A stretch of 64,000 bases of DNA from assembly GCA_964019695.1 (NCBI GenBank), contig OZ026520.1, positions 90,648,913 through 90,712,912 of the forward strand. The letters run 5' to 3'. Under the pieces are notes generated by a model. That model did no database searches, was not told where the DNA came from, and saw only the letters and a program-made list of their open reading frames with translations. This DNA is from Loripinus fragilis. Its lineage: Eukaryota > Mollusca > Bivalvia > Lucinida > Lucinidae. Every line of letters begins with the position of its first letter. Within the stretch, counting starts at the first letter, position 1. Position numbers and translations under genes: made by a program. Shown one piece after another: positions 9,430-21,034 of the stretch.

Positions 9430-12332
9430 GACCCAGAAAATATATAGGGGTTCAAACTGTTTGACAATTTAGAGGTTATGACAAGTTGGCGTTGAACCAA
9501 TATTTTATTTCTGCGCAAAACCTTTACATGACTTTGTCAGCATATGACATCTGCTGACAAGTGTTTCAAACAATTTGGACCCAGATCAGTCCCAACATTC
9601 TGTCCGGACCTGATCCAGGTCCAAACTGTTTGACACTTTAAAGGTTATGACAAGTTGAAGTTGAACCAATGTATTTTAACTTTGCATTAAACCTTTACAT
9701 GACATTGTCATCTGCTGATAACCCTTTCAAGTAATTTGGACCCAGATCAGGCCTGACATTCTGTCAGGACCTGATAGGGGTCCAGACTGTTTGACATTTT
9801 AGAGGTTATGACAAGTTGAAGTTGAACCGATGTATTTTAACTATGCGTTCAGCTTTTACAAGACATTGTCATCTGCTGATAACCCTTTCAACAAATTTGG
9901 ACCCAGATCAGGCCTGACATTCTGTCCTGACCTGATAGGGGTCCAAATTGTTTGACACTTTAGAGGTTATGACAAGTTTGAGTTCAACCAAAGTTTTATT
10001 TTTGCGTTAAACCTTTACATTGACCTTGTCAGCAGATGATATCTGCTGATAAGTGTTTCAAACAATTTGGATCAAGATCAGGCCCAACATTCTGTCAGGA
10101 CCTAATCCAGGTCCAAACTGTTTGACACTTTAGAGGTAATGACAAGTTGAAGTTGAGCCGATGTATTTTAACTTTGCTTTAAACTTTAATATGACATGGT
10201 CATCTGCTGATAATCCTTTCAAACAATCTGGACCCAGATCAGGCCCAACATTCTGTCCGGACCTGATAGAGGTCAAACTGTTTGACACTTTAAAGGTTAT
10301 GACAAGTTGAAGTTGAACCATTGTATTTTAACTTTGCGTTAAACCTTTACATGACATTGTCATCTGCTGATAAGTGTTTCAAAAAATTTGGACCCAGATC
10401 AGGCCCCACATTCTGTCCTGACCTGATAGGGGTCAAACTGTTTGACACTTTAGAGGTTATGACAAGTTGAAGTTGAACCGATGTATTTTAACTATTCATT
10501 AAACTTTTACATGACATTGTCATCTGCTGATAACTCTTTCAAACAATTTGGACCCAGATCAGGCCCGAAATTCTGTCCGGACCTGATAGGGGTCCAAACT
10601 CTTTGACACTTCAGAGGTTATGACAATTTGAAGTTTAACTGAGATATTTTAATTTTGCATTAAACTTTGACATGACGTTTTCACCAGTTGATAACTCTTT
10701 CAAACAATTTGGACCCAGATCAGGCCCCACATTCTGTCTGGACCTGATACTTTAGAACTTTAGAGGTTATGACAAGTTGAAGCTGAACTGATGTATTTGA
10801 ACTTTGTGTTAAACTTAAACATGACGTTGTCATCTGCTGATAACCCTTTCAAACAATTTGGACCCAGATCAGGCCCGACATTCTGTCTGGACATGATAGG
10901 GGTCCAAACTGTTTGACGCTTTAGTGGTAATGACAAGTTGGAGTTGAACCAATGTTTTATTTCTGGGTTAAACCTTTACATGACTTTGTCAGCATATGAC
11001 ATCTGCTGATAAGTGTTTCAAACAATTTAGACCGAGATCAGGCCCAACATTCTGTCCGGACCTGATCCGGGTCCAAACTGTTTGACACTTTAGAGGTTAT
11101 GACAAGTTGAAGTTGAACCAATGTTTTTTAACTTTGCATTAAACCTTTACATGACATTGTCATCTGCTGATAACCCTTTCAAGTAATTTGGACCCAGATC
11201 AGGCCTGACATTCTGTCAGGACCTGATAGGGGTCCAGACTGTTTGACATTTTAGAGGTTATGACAAGTTGAAGTTGAGCCGATGTATTTTAACTTTGCTT
11301 TAAACTTTAACATGACATGGTCATCTGCTGATAACCCTTTCAAACAATTTGGACCCAGATCAGGCCCAACATTCTGTCCGGACCTGATAGAGGTCAAACT
11401 GTTTGACACTTTAGAGGTTATGACAAGACGAAGTTGAACCATTGTATTTTAACTTTGCGTTAAACCTTTACATGACATTGTCATCTGCTGATAACTCTTT
11501 CAAAAAATTTGGACCCAGATCAGGCCCCACATTCTGTCCGGACCTGATAGGCGTCAAACTGTTTGACACTTTAGAGGTTATGACAAGTTGAAGTTGAACC
11601 GATGTATTTTAACTATTCATTAAACCTTTACATGACATTGTCATCTGCTGATAACTCTTTCAAACAATTTGGACCCAGATCAGGCCCGAAATTCTGTCCG
11701 GACCTGATAGGGGTCCAAACTCTTTGACACTTCAGAGGTTATGACAATTTGAAGTTTAACTGAGATATTTTAATTTTGCATTAAACTTTGACATGACGTT
11801 TTCATCAGCTGATAACTCTTTCAAACAATTTGGACCCAGATCAGGCCCCACATTCTGTCTGGACCTGATAGGGGTCAAAACTGTTTGACACTTTAGAGGT
11901 TATGACAAGTTAAAGTTGAACTGATGTATTTGAACTTTGTGTTAAACTTAAACATGACGTTGTCATCTGCTGATAACCCTTACAAACAATTTGTACCCAG
12001 ATCAGGCCTGACATTCTGTCTGGACATGATAGGGGTCCAAACTGTTTGACGCTTTAGAGGTTATGACAAGTTGGAGTTGAACCAATGTTTTATTTCTGGG
12101 TTAAACCTTTACATGACTTTGTCAGCATAAGACATCTGCTGATAAGTGTTTCAAACAATTTAGACCGAGATCAGGCCCAACATTCTGTCCGGACCTGATC
12201 CGGGTCCAAACTGTTTGACACTTAAGAGGTTATGACAAGTTGAAGTTGAACCGATGTATTTTAACTTTGCGTTAAACTTTACATGTCATTGTCATCTGCT
12301 GATAACCCTCTCAAGTAATTTGGACGCAGATC
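9430..12332. repeat. 161-bp satellite array with a 1133-bp higher-order repeat
   Basis: About seventeen monomers, marked by TTCTGTCCGGACCTGAT, sit near 9606, 9767, 9928, 10098, 10259, 10419, 10579, 10740, 10889, 11058, 11219, 11380, 11540, 11700, 11861, 12022 and 12191. Typical spacing is 160-161 bp, with 169/170-bp variants that carry an extra CAGCATATGACATCTG piece. The series 11058 to 12191 is a seven-monomer higher-order unit of 1133 bp. The preceding unit (10098 to 11058) is one monomer short. Each monomer has an imperfect dyad of about 48 bp, GGACCCAGATCAGG.. to ..CCTGATAGGGGTCC. The array ends abruptly at CAGATCA against the next satellite. Confidence 0.95.
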
Positions 12333-15215
12333 AAAGGAAAATTCCTCTGTTCTAAAACTGTAATTAATGTAAGACAGAAATATTGAACAAAATAGGCTCT
12401 TAATTCTTGCAATTAGAAATTGTTGAATTACTGAACAGAGGAAAATTGGATATATTTTAGGTTTTTACTAGAATGTCAAAAAAGTTGGGTTTGGAGTTTT
12501 GGAAGTCACTATATAAAATTGTAGAACTACTGAACAGAGGAAAATTCCTCTGTTGTAAAATTCACTACTTTTATTGATTGTCGAGAAACTGAATGGAGAA
12601 TGTAGGAAAATTCCTCTGTTGAAATTTGGAAACATTTAAGTTATGATGGATATTTATGTTAAGATGGAAATGATAACAAACAGGGTTCTCCATTTTCATA
12701 ATAGGAAAGTGGGCTTTTATTTTCGCAATATGAAATTGTTGAATTACCAAATGGAGGAAAATTCCTCTGTTGGAAAATTGGTAATATTTAAGTTATGACT
12801 TGAATATTGAACAAGTTGGACTCTGAGTTCTGGAAATCAATATAGGAAATTGGCAAACTACAGAACAGAGGAAAATTCCTCTGTTGTAAAATTCACTCCT
12901 TTTATTGATTGTGGAGATACAGAATGGAAAAACGAAGGAAAATTCCTCTGTTGAGAAATGGAAACATTTAAGTTATGATGGATATTTATGCTAAGATGGA
13001 AATGATAATAAAAAGGGTTCTTCATTTTCATCATAAGAAAATGGGCTCTTAATTCTTGCAAAAGGAAATTGTTGAATTACCGAACAGAGGAAAATTCCTC
13101 TGTTGTAAAATTCACTACTTTTATTGATTGTCGAGAAACTGAATGGAGAATGTAGGAAAATTCCTCTGTTGAAAATTGGAAACATTTAAGTTATGATGGA
13201 TATTCATGTTAAGATGGAAATGATAACAAACAGGGTTCTTCATTTTCATTATAGGAAAGTGGGCTTTTATTTTCGCAATAAGAAATTGTTGAATTACCGA
13301 ATGGAGGAAAATTCCTCTGTTGGAAAATTGGTAATATTTAAGTTATGACTTGAATATTAAACAAGTTGGACTCTGAGTTCTGGAAATCACTATAGGAAAT
13401 TGGCAAACTACAAAACATAGGAAAATTCCTCTGTTGTAAAATTCACTCCTTTTATTGATTGTGGAGATACAGAATGGAAAACGGAGGAAAATTCCTCTGT
13501 TGAGAATTGGAAACATTTAAGTTATACTGGATATTAATGCTAAGATGGAAATGATAATAAAAAGGGTTCTTCATTTTCATCATAAGAAAATGGGCTCTTA
13601 ATGCTCGCAAAAGGAAATTGTTGAATAACCGAACGGAGGAAAATTCCTCTGTTGTAAAATTCACTACTTTTATTGATTGTCGAGAAGCTGAATGGAGAAT
13701 GTAGGAAAATTCCTCTGTTGAAAATTGGAAACATTTAAGTTATGATGGATATTCATGTTAAGATGGAAATGATAACAAACAGGGTTCTTCATTTTCATTA
13801 TAGGAAAGTGGTCTTTTATTTTCGCAATAAGAAATTGTTGAATTACCGAATGGAGGAAAATTCCTCTGTTGGAAAATTGGTAATATTTAAGTTATGACTT
13901 GAATATTAAACAAGTTGGACTCTGAGTTCTGGAAATCACTATAGGAAATTGGCAAACTCCTTTTATTGATTGTGGAGATACAGAATGGAAAACGGAGGAA
14001 AATTCCTCTGTTGAGAATTGGAAACATTTAAGTTATAATGGATAGTAATGCTAAGATGGAAATGATAATAAAAAGGGTTCTTCATTTTAATCATAAGAAA
14101 ATGGGCTCTTAATTCTAGCAAAAGGAAATTGTTGCATTACCGAACGGAGGAAAATTCCTCTGTTGGAAAATTGGATATATTTTAGGTTTTGACTGGAATG
14201 TCAAACAAGTTGGTTTCGGAGTTCTGGAAGTAACTATAGGAAATTGGCGAACTACTAATCAGATGAAAATATCTCTGTTGTAAAGGTCACTCCTTCTATT
14301 CTTTGTTGATATTCTACAGAATAGAAAACGGAGGAAAATTCCTCTGTTGAAAATTGGAAACATTAAAGATATGATAGATATTTATGTTAAGATTGAAATG
14401 ATAGCAAACGGGTATCTTCATTTTGATTATAGGAAAGTGGGCTCTTAATTCTCCAGATAGGAAATTGTTGAATTACCGAATGGAGGAAAATTCCTCTGTT
14501 GGAAAATTGGTAATATTTAAGTTATGACTAGAATGTCAAACAAGTTAGACTCTCAGTTCTGGAAGTCACTATTATAAAATTGTCGAACTATTGAACAGAG
14601 GAAAATTCCTCTGTTGTAAAATTTTCTCTCCTTTATTGATTGTCGAGATACAGAATGAAAAACGGAGGAAAATTCCTCTGTTGAAAAGTGGAAACATTTA
14701 TGTTATGATTATGATGAAATGATAACAAACAGGGTTCTTCATTTTTATTTTAGGAAAAAGGGCTCTTAATTCTCGCAATAGGAAATTGTTGAATTACCGA
14801 ACGGAGGAAAATTCCTCTGTTGGAAATTGGTAATATTTAAGTTATGACTAGAATGTAAAATAAATCAGTTCTGGAAGTCACTATAGGAAATTTTTGAACT
14901 ACTAAACAGAGGAAAATTCCTCTGTTGTAAAGGTCACTCCTTTTTTATATTGTTGAGATACTGAAAGTAATATGTAGGAAAATTCCTCTGTTCTGAAATA
15001 AGATGAAAATCTGATTGTGATTAAAGGAAGACTTGTTCCATTGTCAAAACAGAGGAAATTTCCTCTGTTGTAAACCGATTTCTACTTGATATATAAATTG
15101 ATATTTGAACTTTTCTTTAAACTATTAGGACAAATACACTACTTGGAACATATTTTAAGGACATCAATTTCTGCATTTTGAGCAGTCACAACAGAGGAAA
15201 TTTCCTCTGTTCATA
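12333..15215. repeat. Palindromic-box satellite with a 550-bp higher-order unit
   Basis: About 23 copies of GGAAAATTCCTCTGTT occur, with cores starting at 12336, 12539, 12605, 12756, 12870, 12937, 13089 and onward. Two terminal copies (about 15,050 and 15,195) are AACAGAGGAAATTTCCTCTG plus TT, a perfect 22-bp palindrome. The boxes fall in a repeating spacing of about 66, 151, 114, 67 and 152 bp, summing to 550 bp. The pattern is clear for units starting at 12539, 13089 and 13638. The third unit lost one box by a deletion near 13,958, and later units are more diverged. The sequence between boxes differs strongly within a unit but is nearly the same between units. Confidence 0.95.
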
Positions 15216-15349
15216 GGAAAAATAAATTGCATTGTACCATCATTCTTGTACTCTATAACGATGCAAAACTCAAATATGATTATATCCTTATTTATGTTTT
15301 ACTATCAAAAAAAGGGAATTCCATCGGAAAATCCCTTTTTATTTCGGAA

Positions 15350-16630
15350 AGAGTTTTACATGAATGGCACATGCAACGGCACATTTTTTGGTCCCCGCCT
15401 CCTAGGGCCTTGGGGAGGGGCCAAAAGGTCAAGTATCATTGAATCTCAATTACAAAATAAAACATATAAGATAGCTTTTTTATTCGGTCCCCTGAGTTAT
15501 GCATGTCCCAGGGTTTGGGACTTGGGGGTGCTGGGGGTCAAATATTAAATTTTCTGAACATGGTCATCAGGCATATAAAATTAAAGGGGATGAGCAGTAG
15601 ACCAGGATACACTGAAAACTTTTACTATAGGATCAAACTGGTGACCTTTGGATGAGGTCAAAGGATCAAATACTATTAGATATCTTCGAGAGCGTGGGGA
15701 TTTGCGATGGCGCGCCATCGAATGTGTTCTAGTTAAATTTTAACTACAAAGTAAATTTCAAAGATTTTTAAACCAAACTTTGTGTGTCTTCTAACAAATG
15801 AAAGATATAAAACATATCAGAAGGGAATTATATTCGGTCGAGTGGGTCATGCCCCAGGGGTGGGGTTTGGGGGTACCATAGGGGGTTGGGGTCTATTGCC
15901 CCCCCCTCCCCCCACGAAATTCAACCAGTTTGGTGTGTGCGTAACTCACATGAATGGCACATGCAACGGCACATTTTTTGGAGTCCCGCACCATGGGGCC
16001 TTGGGTAGGGGTCAAAATGTCAAATATCATTAATTCTCACTCATAAAGTCAATTTCAAACATTTTTAAAACAAACTTTGCGTGTCTTCTCACAAATGAAA
16101 GATATAAAACATATCAGCTGGAATTTGCATTCGGTGGCCTGGGTCATGCCCCAGGGGTAGGACTTGGAGGTACCATGGGGGTTGGAGTCCATTTTTTTTC
16201 CAGAAATTCAACAAGATTTGGTGTGTGAGTTATTTACTTACATGAATGTCATATGCAACGGCACAATATTTTAGATCCCCGTCTCCTGGGGCTTTGGTAG
16301 TTGCCAAAAGGTCGATTTGAATTAAATCTAAATTATTTCAAAGCCAATTTCAAAGATTTTTAAACCAAACTTTGTGTGTTTTCTCACAAATTAAAGATAT
16401 AAAATATATTAGACGGGATTTTCATTTGGTCCCCTGGGTCATGCCCCAGGGTTTTGGACTTGGGGGTGCTGGCGGGAGAAAATTTTAATTTTCTGAACAT
16501 GGTCATGTGGCATATCAAATTAAAGGGTATAAGCAGTAGATATGGAAGCACTGAAAAAATTTACCATAGGATCAAGTTGGTGACCTTGGAATGGCGTCAA
16601 AGGATCAAATGCCATTAGATTTCTTGAATT
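15350..16630. repeat. Diverged ~290/600-bp tandem repeat
   Basis: ACATGAATGGCACATGCAAC occurs at about 15358 and 15950, and in altered form at about 16240. Units contain AAACCAAACTTTGTGTGTCT, AAAGATATAAAACATAT, GGGTCATGCCCCAGGG and a G-rich TTGGGGGTACCAT block. The block GAACATGGTCAT..CATATAAAATTAAAGGG appears twice (about 15556 and 16495). Copies are clearly diverged. Open frames here are shadows of the repeat. Confidence 0.75.
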
Positions 16631-16639
16631 TCCATCGAA

Positions 16640-16900
16640 TGTGTTCTAGTTTTCTTTGAAATGTGTATCTTATTCTGTGGGCAATCCTTTATTAAGACTG
16701 TGATGGATTCAACAACTTATTGTCATTGGATGACATGTTCTTGTGTACTAAACAATGGGGATAATGTATTTTGCTCAAAGACACCTCACACTGCCCCCAG
16801 GGAGACACATACCTTGGAGGTCTGGATCTCAAGTCAAGCATTTTACCACTGGGTCATTCCGCCTCCTTTTGCTTTTTTATGGTATACATACAAGTAAGCA
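16640..16900 (-). mobile_element. Possible tRNA-derived SINE remnant
   Basis: On the minus strand, GTGACCCAGTGGTAAAATGC resembles an RNA polymerase III box A (TGACCCAGTGG). A degenerate box B-like GAGATCCAGACC lies about 25 bases further on. The downstream body AGGTATGTGTCTCC..GCAGTGTGAGGTGTC resembles a repeat I associate with mollusc genomes. No target-site duplication was found, so this is tentative. Confidence 0.35.
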
Positions 16901-18113
16901 AGACATTAAATGTAAGCATAGTTTATTTAACCCTGTCCTTAAGACTAATTAAAGGTCTAATCATAAACCTTATTTGATTTTGTAACGAACATAAATAGGA
17001 AGTATTCACGCAATTTATCTTATAAGTTCTCTGATTAATATCCATCGTGCAATAAGATGCAATTAGCGTAAAATCTGTTGCCGGGTAACGCCATTCAAAA
17101 TAAAATCGAAAACGCTTAGAATAGTTCACGAATTGGCCTACATATGCGTAGACTATAGTGCGATTATGCCCAGTTTACTCTTAGTCTGACACTCAAATTT
17201 AAGAGTTCAAGGTCTGGTTCACAAAGCGATCTATAAGCACAGTCTTTTCTGTGTATGTTCGGTTCACGTAAACCATACAGAGCAGTTTTCTTGTGTTACT
17301 GCTGAATCACGTTTTGAATGAGGCAGACTAAATCTATAATTTTGGCAGCAAATATCAGTTATTTTGCCAATTAAGGACAACAGATGCGACGTAGCAACAG
17401 AGAAGCCGAGGTCTTTAAACGTTCAAGAGCGTGGTTCTGATATATTTCAGGATGATTGATAATATAGGAGCAGACACATGCAGCCAAGTGAAATATGCGC
17501 CCGTCGAAAAACTAGGGACAGCTATGGCATATATTGAGGCCGACAGAGGCTTTCCTTCCGTATAATCCTGTTCTGGTAACTTTGCTACTCATAAAAATAG
17601 TTCGCCTAGAGGACAGTGGTCAGACTGTTGGGTGTTTGAAACTGATCAGAGTATTCATTGTCATGCTTAAGTTTTATCATGCCACGGCTTGAATGTCAAT
17701 CAGAAGATTCTATTGGCACTCAGATCAACATGGTATTTGTTATCATAACAGAGCTATTGGTTTGTCTACGAGAAATTGTATATTTACATGGCATCACTAA
17801 ACACGTAAAGGTTATTCTGATACATTTTTCATACGTTCAACAAACTCATTCTGCCTGCTCGGAGGTGTTGCTACTTCAGATATACCCAGAAACCTATGGT
17901 ACGTCTTTTTATAGAGGTCTGCAGGTGTAGATTTTAATATTGCCCTTTAGAATCATGTATTCCATTGTGGAACATGGAAACCATAAACAAGTAACTGATG
18001 ATGCCTAAAGAGACAGAATTACTGTCATGCCATTCAAAAAAGATAGTGACGTAATACTTTGTTTACAATTGCTGAGTAAAACACTTACGTTTGCACTTCA
18101 TTTGAGCTAAACG
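16901..18113. other. Unassigned spacer
   Basis: No gene, element end or tandem structure that I can support. The frame at 17,658-17,930 lacks a recognisable domain and shows no clear splice sites. Confidence 0.4.
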
Positions 18114-18182
18114 AATCGATAGATCACTTGTGTATTAATCCTATCCAGAGGATAGGATTAATACACAAGTGATCTATCGATT
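18114..18182. repeat. Perfect 33-bp inverted repeat with 3-nt loop
   Basis: The left arm 18114-18146 and right arm 18150-18182 are exact reverse complements (AATCGATAGATCACTTGTGT... outward) around the loop AGA. A perfect hairpin this long is either very young or maintained. No flanking element ends were recognised. Confidence 0.95.
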
Positions 18183-18376
18183 ATATATCCCTGATAACTT
18201 TGTACACAAAACATGAAGTCACTGTCACTCTTGGTTAGCAGGACAGTAGCTAGTCTGGCCCAGAAAATTTGCACACTCTACACTTTCAGTTCCTTGCTGT
18301 AATCCTTGGTGTCAAAGGTCAACCATTTTAAGAATATAATTCTAGTTTTCTTAAATTTATCTGCGGAGTATGAAAT

Positions 18377-19045
18377 TAAGGAAGTTGGCAAATATCAGGA
18401 ATTTGATAGAATTAAGTACAACACCTTACCTAGGACACCATATGGGAAAGTGACAAATACACCAAGACAACATCACATACAAGAGAGCCAAGAGGTCAGC
18501 CCATTCCCAGCAGGTAACCACAAGGCTGCAAGGAACAGACAAGACAGTATGGCAGACAAGCACGAAACACAAATAACAACAAGGATTCACAAAAGAAGCA
18601 CCGCCTTGGAATGTAAGTAAGAAAATTACTGGAGAGCTTAACATGTTTCATGGTACAATGTACCAACCTCACTCTTATTTCTGATGTGGATCAAGACAAA
18701 TAGATGTTTGGTTTGCATGAAAGATTCCTAACTTTTCGATATATCATCTCAGAGAGCATATAAATCAATATATAAAAATGAGATGAAACAAGGATAAGGA
18801 CTCAACAGTACATGTAACTGAATATCGGAGTAAACAAATCCAACAGTTAAACCACTGTGGGCATGACTACAGACACAACATCAGGCCCTAACCCTCTCAT
18901 TAATTTTATAGACACGTCTTTAAGTCGGAACCGTCATAGACTATAGGTCCGACCTACATGTACCGGCGTGCATTTGAAGAGGAAAGCAAAGTTGACATCC
19001 GTAATTGGGTTGATCAGCAAGCATGTAGTCTGTTTCAATACATAT
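18377..19045 (-). mobile_element. 3' part of the RT retroelement family (R1)
   Basis: Read on the minus strand, this begins with the end of the RT frame (matching the ACAGACTGCATGCTTG..GGTTGGCAACTTTGCTTTCC segment of the copy at 32.8 kb). It continues through GACGGTTCCGACTTAAAGAC and the long 3' tail (GTCACCTGCTGGGAATGGGC, GTGACCTCTTGG-like, GTCACTTTCCCATATGG) to TTTGCCAACTTCCTTA. It is 5'-truncated and non-functional. Confidence 0.7.
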
Positions 19046-19049
19046 TTTT

Positions 19050-19845
19050 AATACAAACAATTATTTTAATACGTATACTGCTATCTTTAAGCATCTCAAA
19101 GACTTAAGTGTTGATCCTTCAGATTGAGACAGTTGGTATTGCTTACATCATCTAATATACAAATAGCTTGACTGATGTACCCATCATCTTGTTTTAGAGG
19201 AATAAATGAAGTTTGTGTTATCTTTTTACCACACTATGCTTACATATGGACGCACATTTCATATCGCCATAACATTGCATATGCGCGGACCGTTTGCATA
19301 TTTCTGTCGATTGATCTCATAAAATGCCCATTTCATATGAATCCTTTGGGAATGTTTTCGAATTTAATGCATTCGAAATGAGTGTTTTATTACATTGGGA
19401 TTGTCCAGTCATTAAGAATTTCTCACGCTTAATTTGCCAAGGAAACAAATACGTTCAATCAGTTGTTTATTTATGAGATAAATGAACATTGCACGACTGT
19501 ATGGAGATCATCTGAAGCCGAGGATTCCCCCTCAAAGATTCCCCTATAATCAATCGTTCCAATCAGTGTAGGGCAAACTGAACATCGTATTAGGAAAACT
19601 ATATAACGGAGAATACAAACGTTTAACAAATTAGTAACTTAACTTGGTATTGAAATTACAAGTCCTGATTCATGCAAATGTAATGGGTTTAAATTTTGCT
19701 ATCAATCTGTTGGACATACAGTTACTGGGGATTTGAAATTTATTACTGATTCTAGAATTCGGTTTATTATCTATAAAGGACCTAAATACAGGTTTCCTTC
19801 GCCAAACTACTTCATCAAATGTCATAATGAAATTGCTGCCGCCTT
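19050..19845. other. Unassigned spacer
   Basis: Nothing recognised. Short frames only. Confidence 0.4.
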
Positions 19846-19847
19846 AC

Positions 19848-19925
19848 CGTAATGGTGCCCTGGGTGAGGCGTGGTACATGATTGTATCGATTCCTGATAT
19901 TTGCCTTCTGTCTTACTGTGTAATC
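19848..19925 (+). mobile_element. R1 tail fragment
   Basis: CCTGGGTGAGGCGTGGTACA..TTGTATCGATTCCTGATATT..TGCC matches the extreme 3' end of the R1 tail. About 75 bp remain, a severe 5' truncation. Confidence 0.65.
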
Positions 19926-20329
19926 GCTGGAGCAAACGAGACCATGTTGAATCAAACGCTTTAAATTCTTGAAAACTAAGTATTACTAATGATATTCTTC
20001 TCCTTTATTTTTATTTCCTCCATAATAGAGATTTATAAGAGAACATTTGTATATATAAGCTATCAACAAACAATGCTATTTATAAAGGAATTCAAAAGGA
20101 GGAGCATGCAAGAGTGGTATGAAAAAAGTATTAAAATATAGTTTTTTGCATGGATTAGGAATAGTCAAACGAATGCCTTTCATATACGCCAAAAGTAAGT
20201 TTAGACATTAATGCGCCGTCACATGGGATTTCCAACAATGTGGTGTGTGCGACCAGCAAAGGCAACGACAAGCCTGCGCATATGCGCAGTCTGATAAACA
20301 TTCAATGGAGAAGGTTATCTCTATCTGAC

Positions 20330-20605
20330 TTTTACTGCACGCTGGCGGGTTGGACCCAATACCCTACGACGGTTCTAACTTAAAGACTTATCTGTAGATG
20401 AGAGGGTTTGGGCCTAATGTCATGTTGTGGCACGCCAGGGTTTAAATGTTGGATTTATTTGCTCTGGTATTCAGTTGAATGTACGGTTGAGTCATTATCC
20501 TTGTTTTATCTCCTTTTTATATGTTGATTTGTATGCACTTGAGATTATGAATAGATAAGGATCTTTCATGCGAACCAAACATCCAAGTGTTATGATCTGC
20601 ATCAT
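20330..20605 (+). mobile_element. R1 3'-UTR fragment
   Basis: Matches R1 from the end of the RT frame (GCACGCTGGCGGGTTGGA, ACGGTTCTAACTTAAAGACT) through GTTGAGTCATTATCC and GGATCTTTCATGCGAACC. It then ends without the distal tail. It is internally diverged. Confidence 0.65.
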
Positions 20606-21034
20606 ATCGTTTTTCTACGGCGTTACTTATTAATGCATAAGTAACTAATATTAGTTCATTTATGAAACAGTGGTTTCTTAGCCTATAATTGTAATTGGTT
20701 TTGAAATGGACTAATCCAAAAAGGGGTGTGATCAAAGTTATTGTTCAATGAATAACGTTTTGATTAAATTTTTCGTTTTTCCAAGGGTAATGTAAAAACA
20801 AATATAGACTTCTTTTATTAAAAGAATATTTAAAACGTCTAAAATTGGGTGTCTTTTCAGTGTAAATGTCGGATGTTCAACACCTGTTCTACCCACGGGC
20901 TGTACCTATTTTCACTCTCGCCAGCTAGTCTTATGGTATAACTTAGAATAAATTAGAATTGAAATTAATATTTCTAACAAGAAAATATTTCCAATTATGT
21001 GTTATCAGCGGTTTTCTGGGGTTAACTTTTGATA

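Noticed and set aside
12333..15215. CRISPR-like array of regular palindromic repeats
   Set aside because: The spacers are not unique: they repeat every 550 bp. Spacing is irregular within a unit, and the DNA is eukaryotic in character with no cas genes.
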